From Sphingomonas sp. CBMAI 2297 (lineage in GTDB: Bacteria > Pseudomonadota > Alphaproteobacteria > Sphingomonadales > Sphingomonadaceae): DNA of 64,000 nt. The stretch is from NCBI RefSeq assembly GCF_029870595.1, contig NZ_JAPDIR010000002.1:124001-188000 (forward strand), given 5' to 3'. The notes under the pieces are model-generated. The model made no database searches and was not told the DNA's origin. It saw only the letters and a list, made by a program, of their open reading frames with translations. Shown in pieces: positions 18,101 to 26,243 of the stretch (within the stretch, counting starts at the first letter, position 1; each line of letters begins with the position of its first letter). The translations under genes were made by a program, and so were the position numbers.

Positions 18101-18960
18101 TCGACCTTGCGCACGCCGGTGACCTTGTCGGCGAGCACCGGCGGCGAGGCGGCGTCCCAGCCGAAGCGGTGGAGCCAGGCGGCGCGCTTGCCCGCCTTGT
18201 CGGCGGCCGGGGCGGGGGCGGGCTCGGCCTTGGCGGCGAGCGCGGCCACGCCGGCGGCGTCGAGCATGCGGTCATAGACGCGGATCTCGTCGAGATCGCT
18301 GCCGCGCATGAAATTGTAGCGGCTCTGCACCTGGTGCGGCGCCATCACGCGGCCGGCCATGCCGAACTGGTCGAGCCCGGTATCGAGATCGGCCTTCTGG
18401 TCCCGGCGGGCGACTTCCCTGCCGTCGACGAAGAGCCGCACGCCGACGCTTTCGTCCCAGGCAAAGGCGATGTGCCGCCAGGCATCGGGGGCGGGATTGG
18501 CAGGCAGCTTGAACGAGACGCGCACGCGCGACAGGTTCGCGTCGGTCACGAAGGCATCGAAGCCATGGCCGTTCCAGTCGATGCGCAGGAACGCCATGTC
18601 CCAGCTCGAATGATCGGCATAGCCGACGCGGAAGATCACGAAGGGCGCCTCGCCCACCGGCTCGCGCGGGCGCCAGAAGAAGGAGAGCGTGCCGCGCTGC
18701 GCCTGGATGTTGCCCGGTGCGTTCCAGGCGATGTAGCCGTCGTCCGCCCAGCGAAAGGCGCCGCCGATCGCGCCGTCGGGCACGCTGGTCACCCTGGTCT
18801 GGAAATTGGGGACCGCATCGCCGCCGGCCTTTTCCGCCGTGCCGTCCCGGTCGCCCGAGGCGCGGAAGAGCAGGCGATCGTCCGGGCTCTGGGCCGCGGC
18901 TGGGTTCGCGGCGAGCGCGAGCGCCCATGCCAGGGCGATGCCGGTGGAGGTGCGGATCAT
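15193..18960 (-). CDS. Exported 1255-residue LamG-domain protein, candidate carbohydrate-active enzyme
   Basis: I do not recognise a characterised family. After a signal peptide (MIRTSTGIALAWALALAANP, cleavage near AAAQS) comes a concanavalin/LamG-like jelly-roll (about residues 28-245), with the typical HIAFAWDESVGVRLFVDGRE and DEIRVYDRML stretches. A second beta-rich module spans about 290-420. A long helical region (about 600-1050) follows and contains GGGISDDTDLTQQWPGLALMG, Trp-rich motifs and HWWSDRVDQPNE, consistent with an (alpha/alpha) toroid. The C-terminus is beta-rich and CARDB-like. The start at 18960 follows GAGAGG. It shares a divergent promoter region holding two TGACACCGGT operators with the polygalacturonase. 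Action on pectin or rhamnogalacturonan, as a hydrolase or lyase, is inference. Confidence 0.75.
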   Translation of the reverse strand: MIRTSTGIALAWALALAANPAAAQSPDDRLLFRASGDRDGTAEKAGGDAVPNFQTRVTSVPDGAIGGAFRWADDGYIAWNAPGNIQAQRGTLSFFWRPREPVGEAPFVIFRVGYADHSSWDMAFLRIDWNGHGFDAFVTDANLSRVRVSFKLPANPAPDAWRHIAFAWDESVGVRLFVDGREVARRDQKADLDTGLDQFGMAGRVMAPHQVQSRYNFMRGSDLDEIRVYDRMLDAAGVAALAAKAEPAPAPAADKAGKRAAWLHRFGWDAASPPVLADKVTGVRKVEFADAKDLKEWMWKGVDGIAETTWPGVYNRSKLPGRDDYFELPDWNVYVEGGKTYTLTVPAAEKFNRVEIRGAAYGALDYSADGAGFRNLAKRPQGVVRSVTSLGTAQGGTLRFTNGMQEQPIQEIWAYDVGAASEPEGSFKLSYTVNAQVSADLAALAPLNKFIRGRYPADERNTVLALPPGAGSAAAGAGSAAATSAAAHVEGAMPIVHVLIPSGFGDAFPGRALARAWNYGWEHSRDGLDGIAIDLPALKVAPGKDGLIPLNIRVKDPIWPGRDMIDLSVSVRPGEARTLWLDLRDRILTNDSLYLAIASAAADFGPASLDGMNVRLVFKDRAAALPEHVADRFNQVKDNWGFLVEEHTASKRAALYARVFADIGDLLRVDPDHVEGRRYWADISYGAQNLPAFKQPEAPAGVPLWAFRQLEDLKITRQFVNWWIDNRQVPYGDFGGGISDDTDLTQQWPGLALMGVDPDKINASLRALSDAVYRNGMMVNGLGHITTDELHAYEEGMNSDAERLYLNWGEPRAIERLMATVKALKTVILPNPAGHLHFASNWYGARKMYREGPFEWQKPYSWVVLHAPTLIGLYNGNPDARGLITGTVDGLLAHGKQDARGNWSWPNEINWRTDAERAGDGGGASTPLQAAWAAYRFTGDGKYLAPILARVGKSGPTSVQDINENVIKLLGTGTDWAKTLADKARKGGAFEQWAAWDASGDTGYLESLHAAAIADKSQRQYMYTEGHWWSDRVDQPNEILQRERLGGIALRRNQTWPGNTVSWRFDDPEGALKTAILLPGATPTRFKVIAYNTGDTPQSAEMSTWNVAAGEWEMVTNGTTTPLHLERSAATRVTFAPHATTEIEFLLKTAGEDVAARPDLGIGSDDLVVKGGRIAVTVHSLGAKDVPGGTLVIEDEAGKALATAAIPALAAPTDLAPKTATLRLALPRGAARVRVALPGDAPEVTLRNNLVPLPR

Positions 18961-19023
18961 GACTTGCCTCTCTGAACGAACGGGACGGTCTGCGCCGTCT
19001 CTCCCGTCCAGCATGGCGACGCT

Positions 19024-19037
19024 TGACACCGGTGACA
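19024..19037. promoter_or_regulatory. Putative LacI-family operator, copy 1
   Basis: TGACACCGGTGACA is a near palindrome centred on CG. It lies 64 bases upstream of the LamG gene and 122 bases upstream of the polygalacturonase gene. A TTGACA hexamer at 19023-19028 overlaps it. Confidence 0.65.
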
Positions 19038-19099
19038 ATATCTTTCTGGTTTCGGCGGCATGTCCGCTTGACGCGAAGGCCCCCGCGCGACAGCTTTCC

Positions 19100-19113
19100 G
19101 GTGACCGGTGTCA
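19100..19113. promoter_or_regulatory. Putative LacI-family operator, copy 2
   Basis: GGTGACCGGTGTCA carries the inverted core ACCGGTGTCA and lies 46 bases upstream of the polygalacturonase ATG. Together with copy 1 (76 bases away, centre to centre) it could allow looped repression of the divergent pair. Confidence 0.65.
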
Positions 19114-19158
19114 GAAAAAGTCGATGCGAAAACCGGGATACGCATTGGGGAGAGGGCG

Positions 19159-20574
19159 ATGATCGCACGCCGCGACATATTGCACAATTTCGGCGCGGGG
19201 GCCGTGCTGGGGCTGACACCGCGACTTGCTTTCGCGGCCGAGCCCGATCCCTGGATGCGCGCCGCCGCGATCGCGCGGACCGTGAAGCCGCCGGTCTTCC
19301 CGGCGCGCGACTTCGACGTCACCCGGTTCGGGGCGAAGGGCGACGGCGCGACGCTCAACACCGAAGCGATCGCCGCCGCCATCGCGGCGTGCAGCGCGGC
19401 GGGCGGAGGCAGGGTGGTGGTGCCGGCCGGGCGCTTCCTGACCGGGGCGGTGCATCTGAAGTCCAACGTGAACCTGCACGTCACCCGCGACGCGACTTTG
19501 CTCTTCAGCACCGACCCCGCGCACTATCCGATCGTCTTCACTCGCTGGGAAGGCATCGAGTTGATGAACTATTCGCCGCTCGTCTATGCGCGCGGGCAGC
19601 GGAACATCGCGCTCACCGGCGCGGGCATCCTCGACGGGCAGGGCAGCGCCCGGCACTGGTGGGCATGGAAGGGGCCCTGGGGCGGCGCGGCCGACCATGG
19701 CTGGCGCGAGGGCATGCCGGACCAGCGCAAGGCGCGGGCGCGGCTGTTCCGGATGGCCGAAGACAAGGTGCCGGTGGAGAAGCGCGTGTTCGGCGACGGC
19801 GACTTCCTGCGCCCGGCCTTCGTCCAGCCCTATGCCTGCGAGAATGTGCTGATCGAGGGCGTGCGCCTGCGCGGCGCGCCCTTCTGGCAGGTGCATCCGG
19901 TGCTCTGCCGCAACCTGATCGTGCGCGGGCTCGATATCCTGGGGCACGGCCCGAACAATGACGGCTGCGATCCCGAATCGGTCGACGGCGCGCTGATCGA
20001 GGGCTGCACCTTCGACACCGGCGACGATTGCATCGCGATCAATTCCGGGCGCAACGCCGATGGCCGGCGCCTGGCCGCGCCCGCCCAGAACATCCTGATC
20101 CGCAACTGCCGGATGAAGGCCGGGCATGGCGGCGTGGTCGTCGGATCGCAGATCTCGGGCGGCGCGCGCTGGATCTTCGCCGAGGGCTGCGTGATGGATT
20201 CGCCGGACCTGTGGTACGCGATCCGCTTCAAGAACAACGCGCTGCGCGGCGGGCTGCTCGAGAATTTCCACTATCGCGACCTGGAGGTGGGCCAGGTCGG
20301 CCGCGCCGCGGTGACCTGCGACTTCAACTATGAGGAAGGTGCGAACGGACCGTTCGTGCCACGGCTGCGCAACGTCGTGATCGAGCGGCTGCGCGCGAAA
20401 AACGCGGTGCGGGTGCTCGACAGCCAGGGCCTGGCCGGCGCGCCGGTGACCGGGATCACCCTGCGCGACTGCAGCTTCGACGGCGTCACCCAGCCCAGCG
20501 TGATCCGGCATACCGAGGGACTGAGGCTGGAAAATGTGCGGGTGAACGGCGCGTTGGTCGATCATCTCGCCTGA
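19159..20574 (+). CDS. GH28 polygalacturonase-like glycoside hydrolase
   Basis: A 471-residue GH28 enzyme expected to hydrolyse polygalacturonan or rhamnogalacturonan. The N-terminus MIARRDILHNFGAG has a twin-arginine motif, pointing to export. FDVTRFGAKGDG opens the right-handed beta-helix. The catalytic motifs are NNDGCDPES (NTD-type Asp), TGDDCIAI (the DD pair), GHGGVVVGS (the active-site His) and IRFKNN (substrate-binding Arg-Lys). The start at 19159 follows GGGGAGAGGG. It diverges from the LamG gene and precedes the uronate catabolic operon. Confidence 0.93.
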   Translation: MIARRDILHNFGAGAVLGLTPRLAFAAEPDPWMRAAAIARTVKPPVFPARDFDVTRFGAKGDGATLNTEAIAAAIAACSAAGGGRVVVPAGRFLTGAVHLKSNVNLHVTRDATLLFSTDPAHYPIVFTRWEGIELMNYSPLVYARGQRNIALTGAGILDGQGSARHWWAWKGPWGGAADHGWREGMPDQRKARARLFRMAEDKVPVEKRVFGDGDFLRPAFVQPYACENVLIEGVRLRGAPFWQVHPVLCRNLIVRGLDILGHGPNNDGCDPESVDGALIEGCTFDTGDDCIAINSGRNADGRRLAAPAQNILIRNCRMKAGHGGVVVGSQISGGARWIFAEGCVMDSPDLWYAIRFKNNALRGGLLENFHYRDLEVGQVGRAAVTCDFNYEEGANGPFVPRLRNVVIERLRAKNAVRVLDSQGLAGAPVTGITLRDCSFDGVTQPSVIRHTEGLRLENVRVNGALVDHLA

Positions 20575-20594
20575 GGTGCGTTGACGCGCCGACC

Positions 20595-20608
20595 TGACAC
20601 CGGTAGCA
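20595..20608. promoter_or_regulatory. Putative LacI-family operator, copy 3
   Basis: TGACACCGGTAGCA lies in the 269-base region between the polygalacturonase and FAH-family genes, 21 bases after the former's stop codon. It suggests a separate regulated promoter for the uronate operon. I see nothing else recognisable in this region. Confidence 0.6.
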
Positions 20609-20843
20609 TCAGCGCGACACCTGCGGAACCGCGCAAAGTCGGACGCAGGACTTCGGAGAGGAGATCGCGCGCAAGTTACTCGACATGGCCCGGCACCGGT
20701 TCCGGCCTGTCTTCTCCCATAGCCCTGGACCGCAGGAGGCGAGCGGTTTCCGGGCAGGCGAAGCGGGGCGGGACGGCGATGTCGGGCGACGGCTTGCGCG
20801 TGCGCGGGCCGGACATGGCGGGCGGCCCTCACGCGACGGGAAC

Positions 20844-21662
20844 ATGGGGAATTTCAAGTTGATCGAAGGACGGGAACCGGCCGAGGCCATCGCCCAAGCA
20901 TTTGTCGCGGCCCGACAGGCAGGAAATGCGCTGACCGACTATCCCGGCGAGCTGCCGGGTACGCTCGAGGAAGCCTATGGCATCCAGGAACGCGCGATCG
21001 CGCTGTTCGGCGACCGGATCGCGGGATGGAAAGTGGGCAAGATCCCCGCGCCGCTCGACGCGACCTATGGCACCAACCGGCTGACCGGCCCGATCTTCGC
21101 CGATTCGGTGGTGACCGCGGCCAATGGCGAAGTGCCGGAGATGCCGGTGTTCGAACGGGGCTTCGCGGCGGGCGAGGCCGAATATCTGCTCCGCCTGGGC
21201 GAACTCCCCGAGGATTTCGACCGGCCCTGGACCAATGCGGAAGTCGCCGAATATGTCGATGCCGTCCATGTCGGCATCGAGGTCGCCAGCTCGCCCTTCG
21301 CGGGAATCAACGCGCACGGACCGGCGGTGACGGTTTCCGACTTCGGCAACAACAACGGCCTGGTGGTCGGCGCGGAAATTCCGCGCGGCACGGATTTCCT
21401 CGAGTGGCCGGTAGCGCTAACAATCGAAAATGAAGTGGCCGGCGAGGCGACCGCGAGCACCATGCTCGACGGCCCGTTCGGCGCCGTCCGCTTCCTGTTC
21501 GAGCTTGCCGCCAACCGGCAGCTGCCGCTCGCGCCGGGCCAGTGGATCTCCACCGGCGCGGTCACGGGGGTCCACCCTGTTCGCGTCGGCGAGCTGGTGG
21601 AGGCGCGGTTCGCGAATGACTACAGCGTCCGGTGCCGTATCGTCGGCATCCACGACGCCTGA
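20844..21662 (+). CDS. Fumarylacetoacetate hydrolase/2-keto-4-pentenoate hydratase family enzyme
   Basis: A 272-residue soluble enzyme of the MhpD-like branch of the FAH superfamily. It shows the N-terminal helix AEAIAQAFVAARQAG, then YGIQERAIAL, GWKVGK and the acidic metal-site region EAEYLLRL. VHVGIEVASSPF and SDFGNNNGLVVG follow. Relatives hydrate or hydrolyse 2-oxo acids. Here it is the first gene of the uronate operon, so a 2-keto-3-deoxy sugar acid or a breakdown product is a likely substrate. The exact reaction is not determinable. The ATG at 20844 has only a weak upstream site (ACGGGAA), but it gives a family-like N-terminus. Confidence 0.78.
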   Translation: MGNFKLIEGREPAEAIAQAFVAARQAGNALTDYPGELPGTLEEAYGIQERAIALFGDRIAGWKVGKIPAPLDATYGTNRLTGPIFADSVVTAANGEVPEMPVFERGFAAGEAEYLLRLGELPEDFDRPWTNAEVAEYVDAVHVGIEVASSPFAGINAHGPAVTVSDFGNNNGLVVGAEIPRGTDFLEWPVALTIENEVAGEATASTMLDGPFGAVRFLFELAANRQLPLAPGQWISTGAVTGVHPVRVGELVEARFANDYSVRCRIVGIHDA

Positions 21663-21707
21663 GAATTGAGTCGCGAAACGCGATCGAGAGAGACGAGGGA
21701 GAGGATG

Positions 21708-23018
21708 ATGGCGAGTAAGGGAGAGGCGGCAGTCTCCGGCGCGGTTTCGCGCGTCGGGCGCTATCGCTGGGTGATCGTGGGGCTGCTCTTCGCGGCGACC
21801 GCGATCAACTATGTCGACCGGCAGATGATCGCGGTGCTGAAGCCCGACCTGTCGAAGGAGCTCGGCTGGACCGAGACCGACTATGCCAACATCGTCTTCT
21901 ATTTCCAGGCCGCCTATGCGATCGGCTATCTCGCCTTCGGCAAGATCGTCGACGCGATCGGCGCGCGCTTCGGCTATGCCATCGCGGTGGTGATCTGGAC
22001 GATCGCGCACGTCGCCCATGGCGGCGTGCACACCGTCATGCAGTTCACCCTGGCCCGCTTCGGCCTGGGCATCGGCGAATCGGGCAATTTCCCGGCCGGC
22101 GTGAAGACCGTCGCGGACTGGTTCCCGGCCAAGGAGCGCGCCTTTGCCGTGGGCCTGTTCAACGCCGGATCGAATGTCGGCGCGATCCTCACCCCGCTGC
22201 TGATCTGGGCGATGGTGCCGGCGTTCGGCTGGCGCATGACCTTCGTGATCACCGGCATCTTCGGCGTGATCTGGCTGGTCGCCTGGCTCGCCATCTTCCG
22301 CGACAAGCCGGCCGACCATCCCAAGGTGGGCGCGGCGGAGCTGGCCTATATCACCCAGGATCCGGCCGACCCCGAAGTGAAGGTGAAGAATCTGTGGGGC
22401 AAGCTGCTCCGCACCAGGGAGACCTGGGCCTTCGCGCTGGGCAAGTTCTTCATCGACCCGATCTGGTGGTTCTACCTGTTCTGGCTGCCGAGCTGGCTGG
22501 GCAAGGAATATGGCCTGAACCTGACCAGCTGGGATTCGCCGACCGCGGCGATCGCGCTGGGCGCGATCTACCTGATCTCCGATGTCGGCTCGGTGGCGGG
22601 CGGCTGGCTCTCGGGCAAGCTGATGAGCGCCGGCATGAGCGTGAACAAGGCGCGCAAGCTCACCATGCTGATCTCGGCCTGCTTCGTGCTGCCGGTGATG
22701 TTCACCACCTTCTACGGCAATCTCTGGCTCAGCGTGTTCGTGGTCGGCGTGGCCGCGGCGGCGCACCAGAGCTTCTCGGCGACGCTCTACACCATCCCCT
22801 CGGACACCGTGCCGCGCTTCGCGGTGGGCTCGGTGATCGGCATCGGCGGCACCGTCGGCGCCATCGGCGGCATGGTCTTCTCGAAATATGCGGGCTATGT
22901 GCTCGATGCGATCGGCAGCTATGCGCCGCTCTTCATCGTCGCCGGTGCGGCATATTTCCTGGCGCTGCTTTCGATTCACCTGCTTTCGCCGCGCCTGGCG
23001 CGCGTCGACGTCGCGTAA
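21708..23018 (+). CDS. MFS hexuronate transporter (ExuT-like, ACS family)
   Basis: A 436-residue permease with about 12 membrane segments. It has the anion:cation symporter pattern: the first helix ends in INYVDRQMIAVLKPDL, the loop FGKIVDAIGARFG follows helix 2, and the mid-protein GESGNFPAGVKTVADWFP motif is typical of hexuronate/glucarate transporters. Two ATGs (21705, 21708) are adjacent; I prefer 21708, which sits 6 bases after AGGGAG. It lies between the FAH gene and uxaC with short gaps. It probably brings galacturonate, glucuronate or their unsaturated derivatives into the cytoplasm. Confidence 0.9.
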   Translation: MASKGEAAVSGAVSRVGRYRWVIVGLLFAATAINYVDRQMIAVLKPDLSKELGWTETDYANIVFYFQAAYAIGYLAFGKIVDAIGARFGYAIAVVIWTIAHVAHGGVHTVMQFTLARFGLGIGESGNFPAGVKTVADWFPAKERAFAVGLFNAGSNVGAILTPLLIWAMVPAFGWRMTFVITGIFGVIWLVAWLAIFRDKPADHPKVGAAELAYITQDPADPEVKVKNLWGKLLRTRETWAFALGKFFIDPIWWFYLFWLPSWLGKEYGLNLTSWDSPTAAIALGAIYLISDVGSVAGGWLSGKLMSAGMSVNKARKLTMLISACFVLPVMFTTFYGNLWLSVFVVGVAAAAHQSFSATLYTIPSDTVPRFAVGSVIGIGGTVGAIGGMVFSKYAGYVLDAIGSYAPLFIVAGAAYFLALLSIHLLSPRLARVDVA

Positions 23019-23033
23019 CGGAAGGACTGGACG

Positions 23034-24482
23034 ATGGCCCGGCCCCTGAAGCTCGATCCCGACCGGCTGTTCCCGGCCGAGGACCGCACGCGGGAGATTG
23101 CCCGCGTGCTCTATGCCGAAGTGGCCGGGCTGCCGATCATCAGCCCGCACGGGCACACCGATCCGACCTGGTTCTCGACCAACGCCAACTGGTCGAACGC
23201 CACCGAGCTGCTGCTCTCGCCGGATCACTATATCTATCGCATGCTCTATTCGCAGGGCGTGGCGCTCGACGCGCTGGGCGTGCCGAGCAAGGCGGGCATG
23301 CCGGCCACCGATCCGCGCGAGGCGTGGCGGACCTTTGCCGAGCACATCTATCTCTTCCGCGGCACCCCCTCGGCAATGTGGCTGGGCCATGTGTTCGGCG
23401 CAGTGTTCGGCTTCGACGTGGCGCTCGATGCTTCGACCGCCGATCATTATTACGACACGATCAACGCGAAGCTGGCGACCGACGCGTTCAAGCCGCGCGC
23501 GCTGTTCGACCGGTTCAACATCGGCTTCCTCGCCACCACCGAGGGGCCGCAGGACGATCTGTCGCCGCATCATGCGATCCGCGCCTCGGGCTGGGGCGGG
23601 CGCGTCGTCACCACCTATCGCCCCGATGCGGTGATCGATGTCGAGCATGAGCAGTTCGCCGGCGCGATGCGGGTCTTCGCCGAGAAGACCGGCGAGGACG
23701 TGTATAGCTGGGACGGCTATCTCGCCGCGCATCGCAAGCGCCGCGCCGATTTCCGCGCCGCCGGCGCCACCGCGACGGATCATGGCCATCCGACGGCGGC
23801 GACCGCGAACCTGGGCAGGGACGAGGCCGAGCGGCTGTTCCGCACGATCCTGTCCGACAGCTGGACGCCGCAGGACGCCGAGCTGTTCCGCGCCCAGATG
23901 CTGACCGAGATGGCGGCGATGAGCGCCGAGGACGGGATGGTGATGCAGATCCATCCGGGCAGCTTCCGCAACCATAATGGCGGGCTGTTCGAAAGCCATG
24001 GCCGCGACAAGGGCGCGGACATCCCGATGCGCACCGATTACGTCCATGCGCTGAAGCCGCTGCTCGACCGGTTCGGCACCTCGACCGACCTTTCGATCAT
24101 CCTCTTCACGCTCGACGAGACCGTCTATGCCCGCGAGCTGGCGCCGCTGGCCGGCCATTATCCGTGCCTGAAGCTGGGCCCGAGCTGGTGGTTCCATGAT
24201 TCGCCCGAGGGCATGCGCCGCTTCCGCGAGCAGGTGACCGAGACCGCCGGCTTCTACAACACCGTCGGCTTCAACGACGATACCCGCGCCTTCCTTTCGA
24301 TCCCGGCGCGGCACGATGTCGCGCGGCGGATCGATTGCGGCTTCCTCGCGCGGCTGGTCGCCGAGGGGCGGCTGCTCGACTGGGAAGCCGCGGAGCTGGC
24401 CTATGAACTGACCAACGGGCTGGTGCGCGAAGCGTACAAGCTCGATCACCCCGCGCCGGCGCCCGTCGCCGCCGCTGCCTAA
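23034..24482 (+). CDS. uxaC: Glucuronate/galacturonate isomerase
   Basis: UxaC converts D-glucuronate to D-fructuronate and D-galacturonate to D-tagaturonate, the first cytoplasmic step of hexuronate catabolism. The 482-residue length is normal. Visible family motifs include [15 protein letters not shown] near residue 31 (metal-binding His pair of the amidohydrolase-like barrel), [18 protein letters not shown] and the C-terminal [17 protein letters not shown]. It starts 15 bases after the transporter gene and is followed 14 bases later by kduI. The following steps (UxaB/UxuB oxidoreductase, UxaA/UxuA dehydratase) are not encoded in this window. Confidence 0.96.
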   Translation: MARPLKLDPDRLFPAEDRTREIARVLYAEVAGLPIISPHGHTDPTWFSTNANWSNATELLLSPDHYIYRMLYSQGVALDALGVPSKAGMPATDPREAWRTFAEHIYLFRGTPSAMWLGHVFGAVFGFDVALDASTADHYYDTINAKLATDAFKPRALFDRFNIGFLATTEGPQDDLSPHHAIRASGWGGRVVTTYRPDAVIDVEHEQFAGAMRVFAEKTGEDVYSWDGYLAAHRKRRADFRAAGATATDHGHPTAATANLGRDEAERLFRTILSDSWTPQDAELFRAQMLTEMAAMSAEDGMVMQIHPGSFRNHNGGLFESHGRDKGADIPMRTDYVHALKPLLDRFGTSTDLSIILFTLDETVYARELAPLAGHYPCLKLGPSWWFHDSPEGMRRFREQVTETAGFYNTVGFNDDTRAFLSIPARHDVARRIDCGFLARLVAEGRLLDWEAAELAYELTNGLVREAYKLDHPAPAPVAAAA

Positions 24483-24496
24483 CCTACGGAGCATTC

Positions 24497-25339
24497 ATGT
24501 TCGACCGGACCTACTACGCCACGCACCCCGACATGATGGAGTGCGTCTCGAACGAGGAACTGCGCGACCGCTATCTGATCACCGACCTGTTCCGCGCCGG
24601 CGAGTGCGTGCTGAACTACACCCATGCCGATCGCATGGTGATCGGCGGCGTCGCGGTGGCCGGCGGCTCGGTGAAGCTGCCCGATCAGACCGAGCCGGCC
24701 TCGGCGGCGGGGCACCCGTTCCTCGAGCGCCGCGAGCTGGCGGTGGTCAATATCGGCGGCGTCGAAGGCACCGTGACGGTGGATGGCGAGAGCTTCGCGC
24801 TGGGCAACAAGGACTGCCTGTACGTGACGATGGGCGCCAGGGACGTGACCTTCTCGGGCGACGGCGCGCGCTTCTACCTGGTCTCGTGCCCGGCGCATAA
24901 GGGCTTCCAGACGCGCAAGCTCGGCATCGCCGACGCCAACCGCCTCGATCGCGGCACGCTGGAGGAATCGAACGAGCGCTCGATCTACCAGCTCGTCATC
25001 CCGGGCGTGTGCGACAGCGCGCAGCTGGTGATGGGCCTGACGGTGCTCAAGCCGGGCAGCGTGTGGAACACCATGCCGCCGCACATCCATGAGCGCCGCA
25101 GCGAGATCTATCTCTATTTCGAGCTCGACAATCTCGAGAAGGACCGCGTGTTCCACTACATGGGTCAGGAGGATGCGCTGCGGCACATCGTGGTCCAGAA
25201 CGAGGAAGCGGTGATCAGCCCGCCCTGGTCGGTCCATATGGGTTCGGGGACCAAGGCCTATGCCTTCATCTGGGCGATGGCCGGCGAGAACCAGGACTAT
25301 ACCGACATGAACGTGCTGGACATCTGCCAGCTGGCGTAA
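24497..25339 (+). CDS. kduI: 5-dehydro-4-deoxy-D-glucuronate isomerase
   Basis: KduI isomerises 5-keto-4-deoxyuronate, formed from unsaturated uronates released by pectate lyases, to 3-deoxy-D-glycero-2,5-hexodiulosonate. The 280-residue protein is a cupin-fold zinc enzyme. The expected ligands are H196 and H198 with E203 in [16 protein letters not shown], and H247 in PPWSVHMG. The start [14 protein letters not shown] matches the family. It follows uxaC by 14 bases. Its presence implies that unsaturated uronides are processed here, although no obvious polysaccharide lyase is recognised in the window. Confidence 0.96.
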   Translation: MFDRTYYATHPDMMECVSNEELRDRYLITDLFRAGECVLNYTHADRMVIGGVAVAGGSVKLPDQTEPASAAGHPFLERRELAVVNIGGVEGTVTVDGESFALGNKDCLYVTMGARDVTFSGDGARFYLVSCPAHKGFQTRKLGIADANRLDRGTLEESNERSIYQLVIPGVCDSAQLVMGLTVLKPGSVWNTMPPHIHERRSEIYLYFELDNLEKDRVFHYMGQEDALRHIVVQNEEAVISPPWSVHMGSGTKAYAFIWAMAGENQDYTDMNVLDICQLA

Positions 25340-25345
25340 CCGTTG

Positions 25346-25476
25346 CTCCCCTCCCTGCAAGGGAGGGGCTGGGGGTGGGTGCCGAGCCGTGAGGCTCGGC
25401 CTGCCTCCGCTGACGTCGAACGCGACGCTGCGCGCCGCGTACCCACCCCCCGACCCCTCCCTTGCAGGGAGGGGAG
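25346..25476. repeat. Large inverted repeat inside the uronate operon
   Basis: Two near-identical arms (25346-25380 and 25441-25476) are inverted around a 60-base centre that itself contains a GCCGAGCC/GGCTCGGC hairpin. Each arm also contains a self-complementary CCCTCCCTGCAAGGGAGGG. It fills the gap between kduI and kduD. The strong folding could attenuate transcription or protect mRNA ends, or it may simply be a mobile palindromic repeat. Confidence 0.85.
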
Positions 25477-25487
25477 TGAGAAGAGCC

Positions 25488-26243
25488 ATGACCAATCCCT
25501 TCGATCTCTCCGGCAAGGTTGCCATAGTCACCGGCGCCAATACCGGCATCGGCCAGGGCATCGCGCTGGCGCTCGCCGCCGCGGGTGCCGACATCGCCGC
25601 CGTCGGCCGCACGCCGGCCGAGGAAACGGTGGAGAAGGTCCGCGCGCTCGGCCGCCGCGCCGAGATCGTCTCGGCCGACCTCTCGACCATCGCGCCTGTG
25701 GACAGGGTTGTGGACGAAGCTGTGGACAAGCTGGGCGGGCTCGACATTCTGGTCAACAATGCCGGCATCATCCGCCGCGCCGACAGCCTGGATTTCACCG
25801 AGGCGGACTGGGACGCGGTGATCGACACCAACCTCAAGTCGGTGTTCTTCCTGTGCCAGGCGGCGGCGCGGCACATGGTGGCGCAGGGCCGGGGCAAGAT
25901 CATCAACATCGCCTCGATGCTCACCTTCCAGGGCGGCATCCGCGTGCCCAGCTACACCGCGTCCAAGTCCGGCATCGGCGGGCTGACCAAGCTGCTCGCC
26001 AACGAATGGGCGGCCAAGGGCATCAACGTGAACGCGATCGCGCCCGGCTATATCGCCACCAACAACACGGCGGCGCTCCAGGCGGACGCGGATCGCAACC
26101 GCTCGATCATGGAGCGCATCCCGGCCGGTCGCTGGGGCGATCCGGCGGACATGGGCGGCGCGGCGGTGTTCCTCGCCTCTGCGGCCGCGGATTATGTCCA
26201 GGGCCATATCCTGGCGGTCGACGGCGGGTGGCTGGCGCGATGA
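25488..26243 (+). CDS. kduD: 2-dehydro-3-deoxy-D-gluconate 5-dehydrogenase (SDR family)
   Basis: KduD reduces 2,5-diketo-3-deoxygluconate to 2-keto-3-deoxygluconate (KDG) with NAD(P)H, directly after KduI. The 251-residue protein has the classical SDR cofactor motif TGANTGIGQG (about residues 15-24), the NNAG motif and the catalytic Tyr-Lys pair in YTASKSG. It starts FDLSGKVAIVTGANTGIG, as KduD proteins do. I chose the ATG at 25488, which follows GAGAAGAG just outside the inverted repeat. Its stop codon overlaps the start of kdgK (ATGA), so the two are translationally coupled. Confidence 0.92.
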   Translation: MTNPFDLSGKVAIVTGANTGIGQGIALALAAAGADIAAVGRTPAEETVEKVRALGRRAEIVSADLSTIAPVDRVVDEAVDKLGGLDILVNNAGIIRRADSLDFTEADWDAVIDTNLKSVFFLCQAAARHMVAQGRGKIINIASMLTFQGGIRVPSYTASKSGIGGLTKLLANEWAAKGINVNAIAPGYIATNNTAALQADADRNRSIMERIPAGRWGDPADMGGAAVFLASAAADYVQGHILAVDGGWLAR

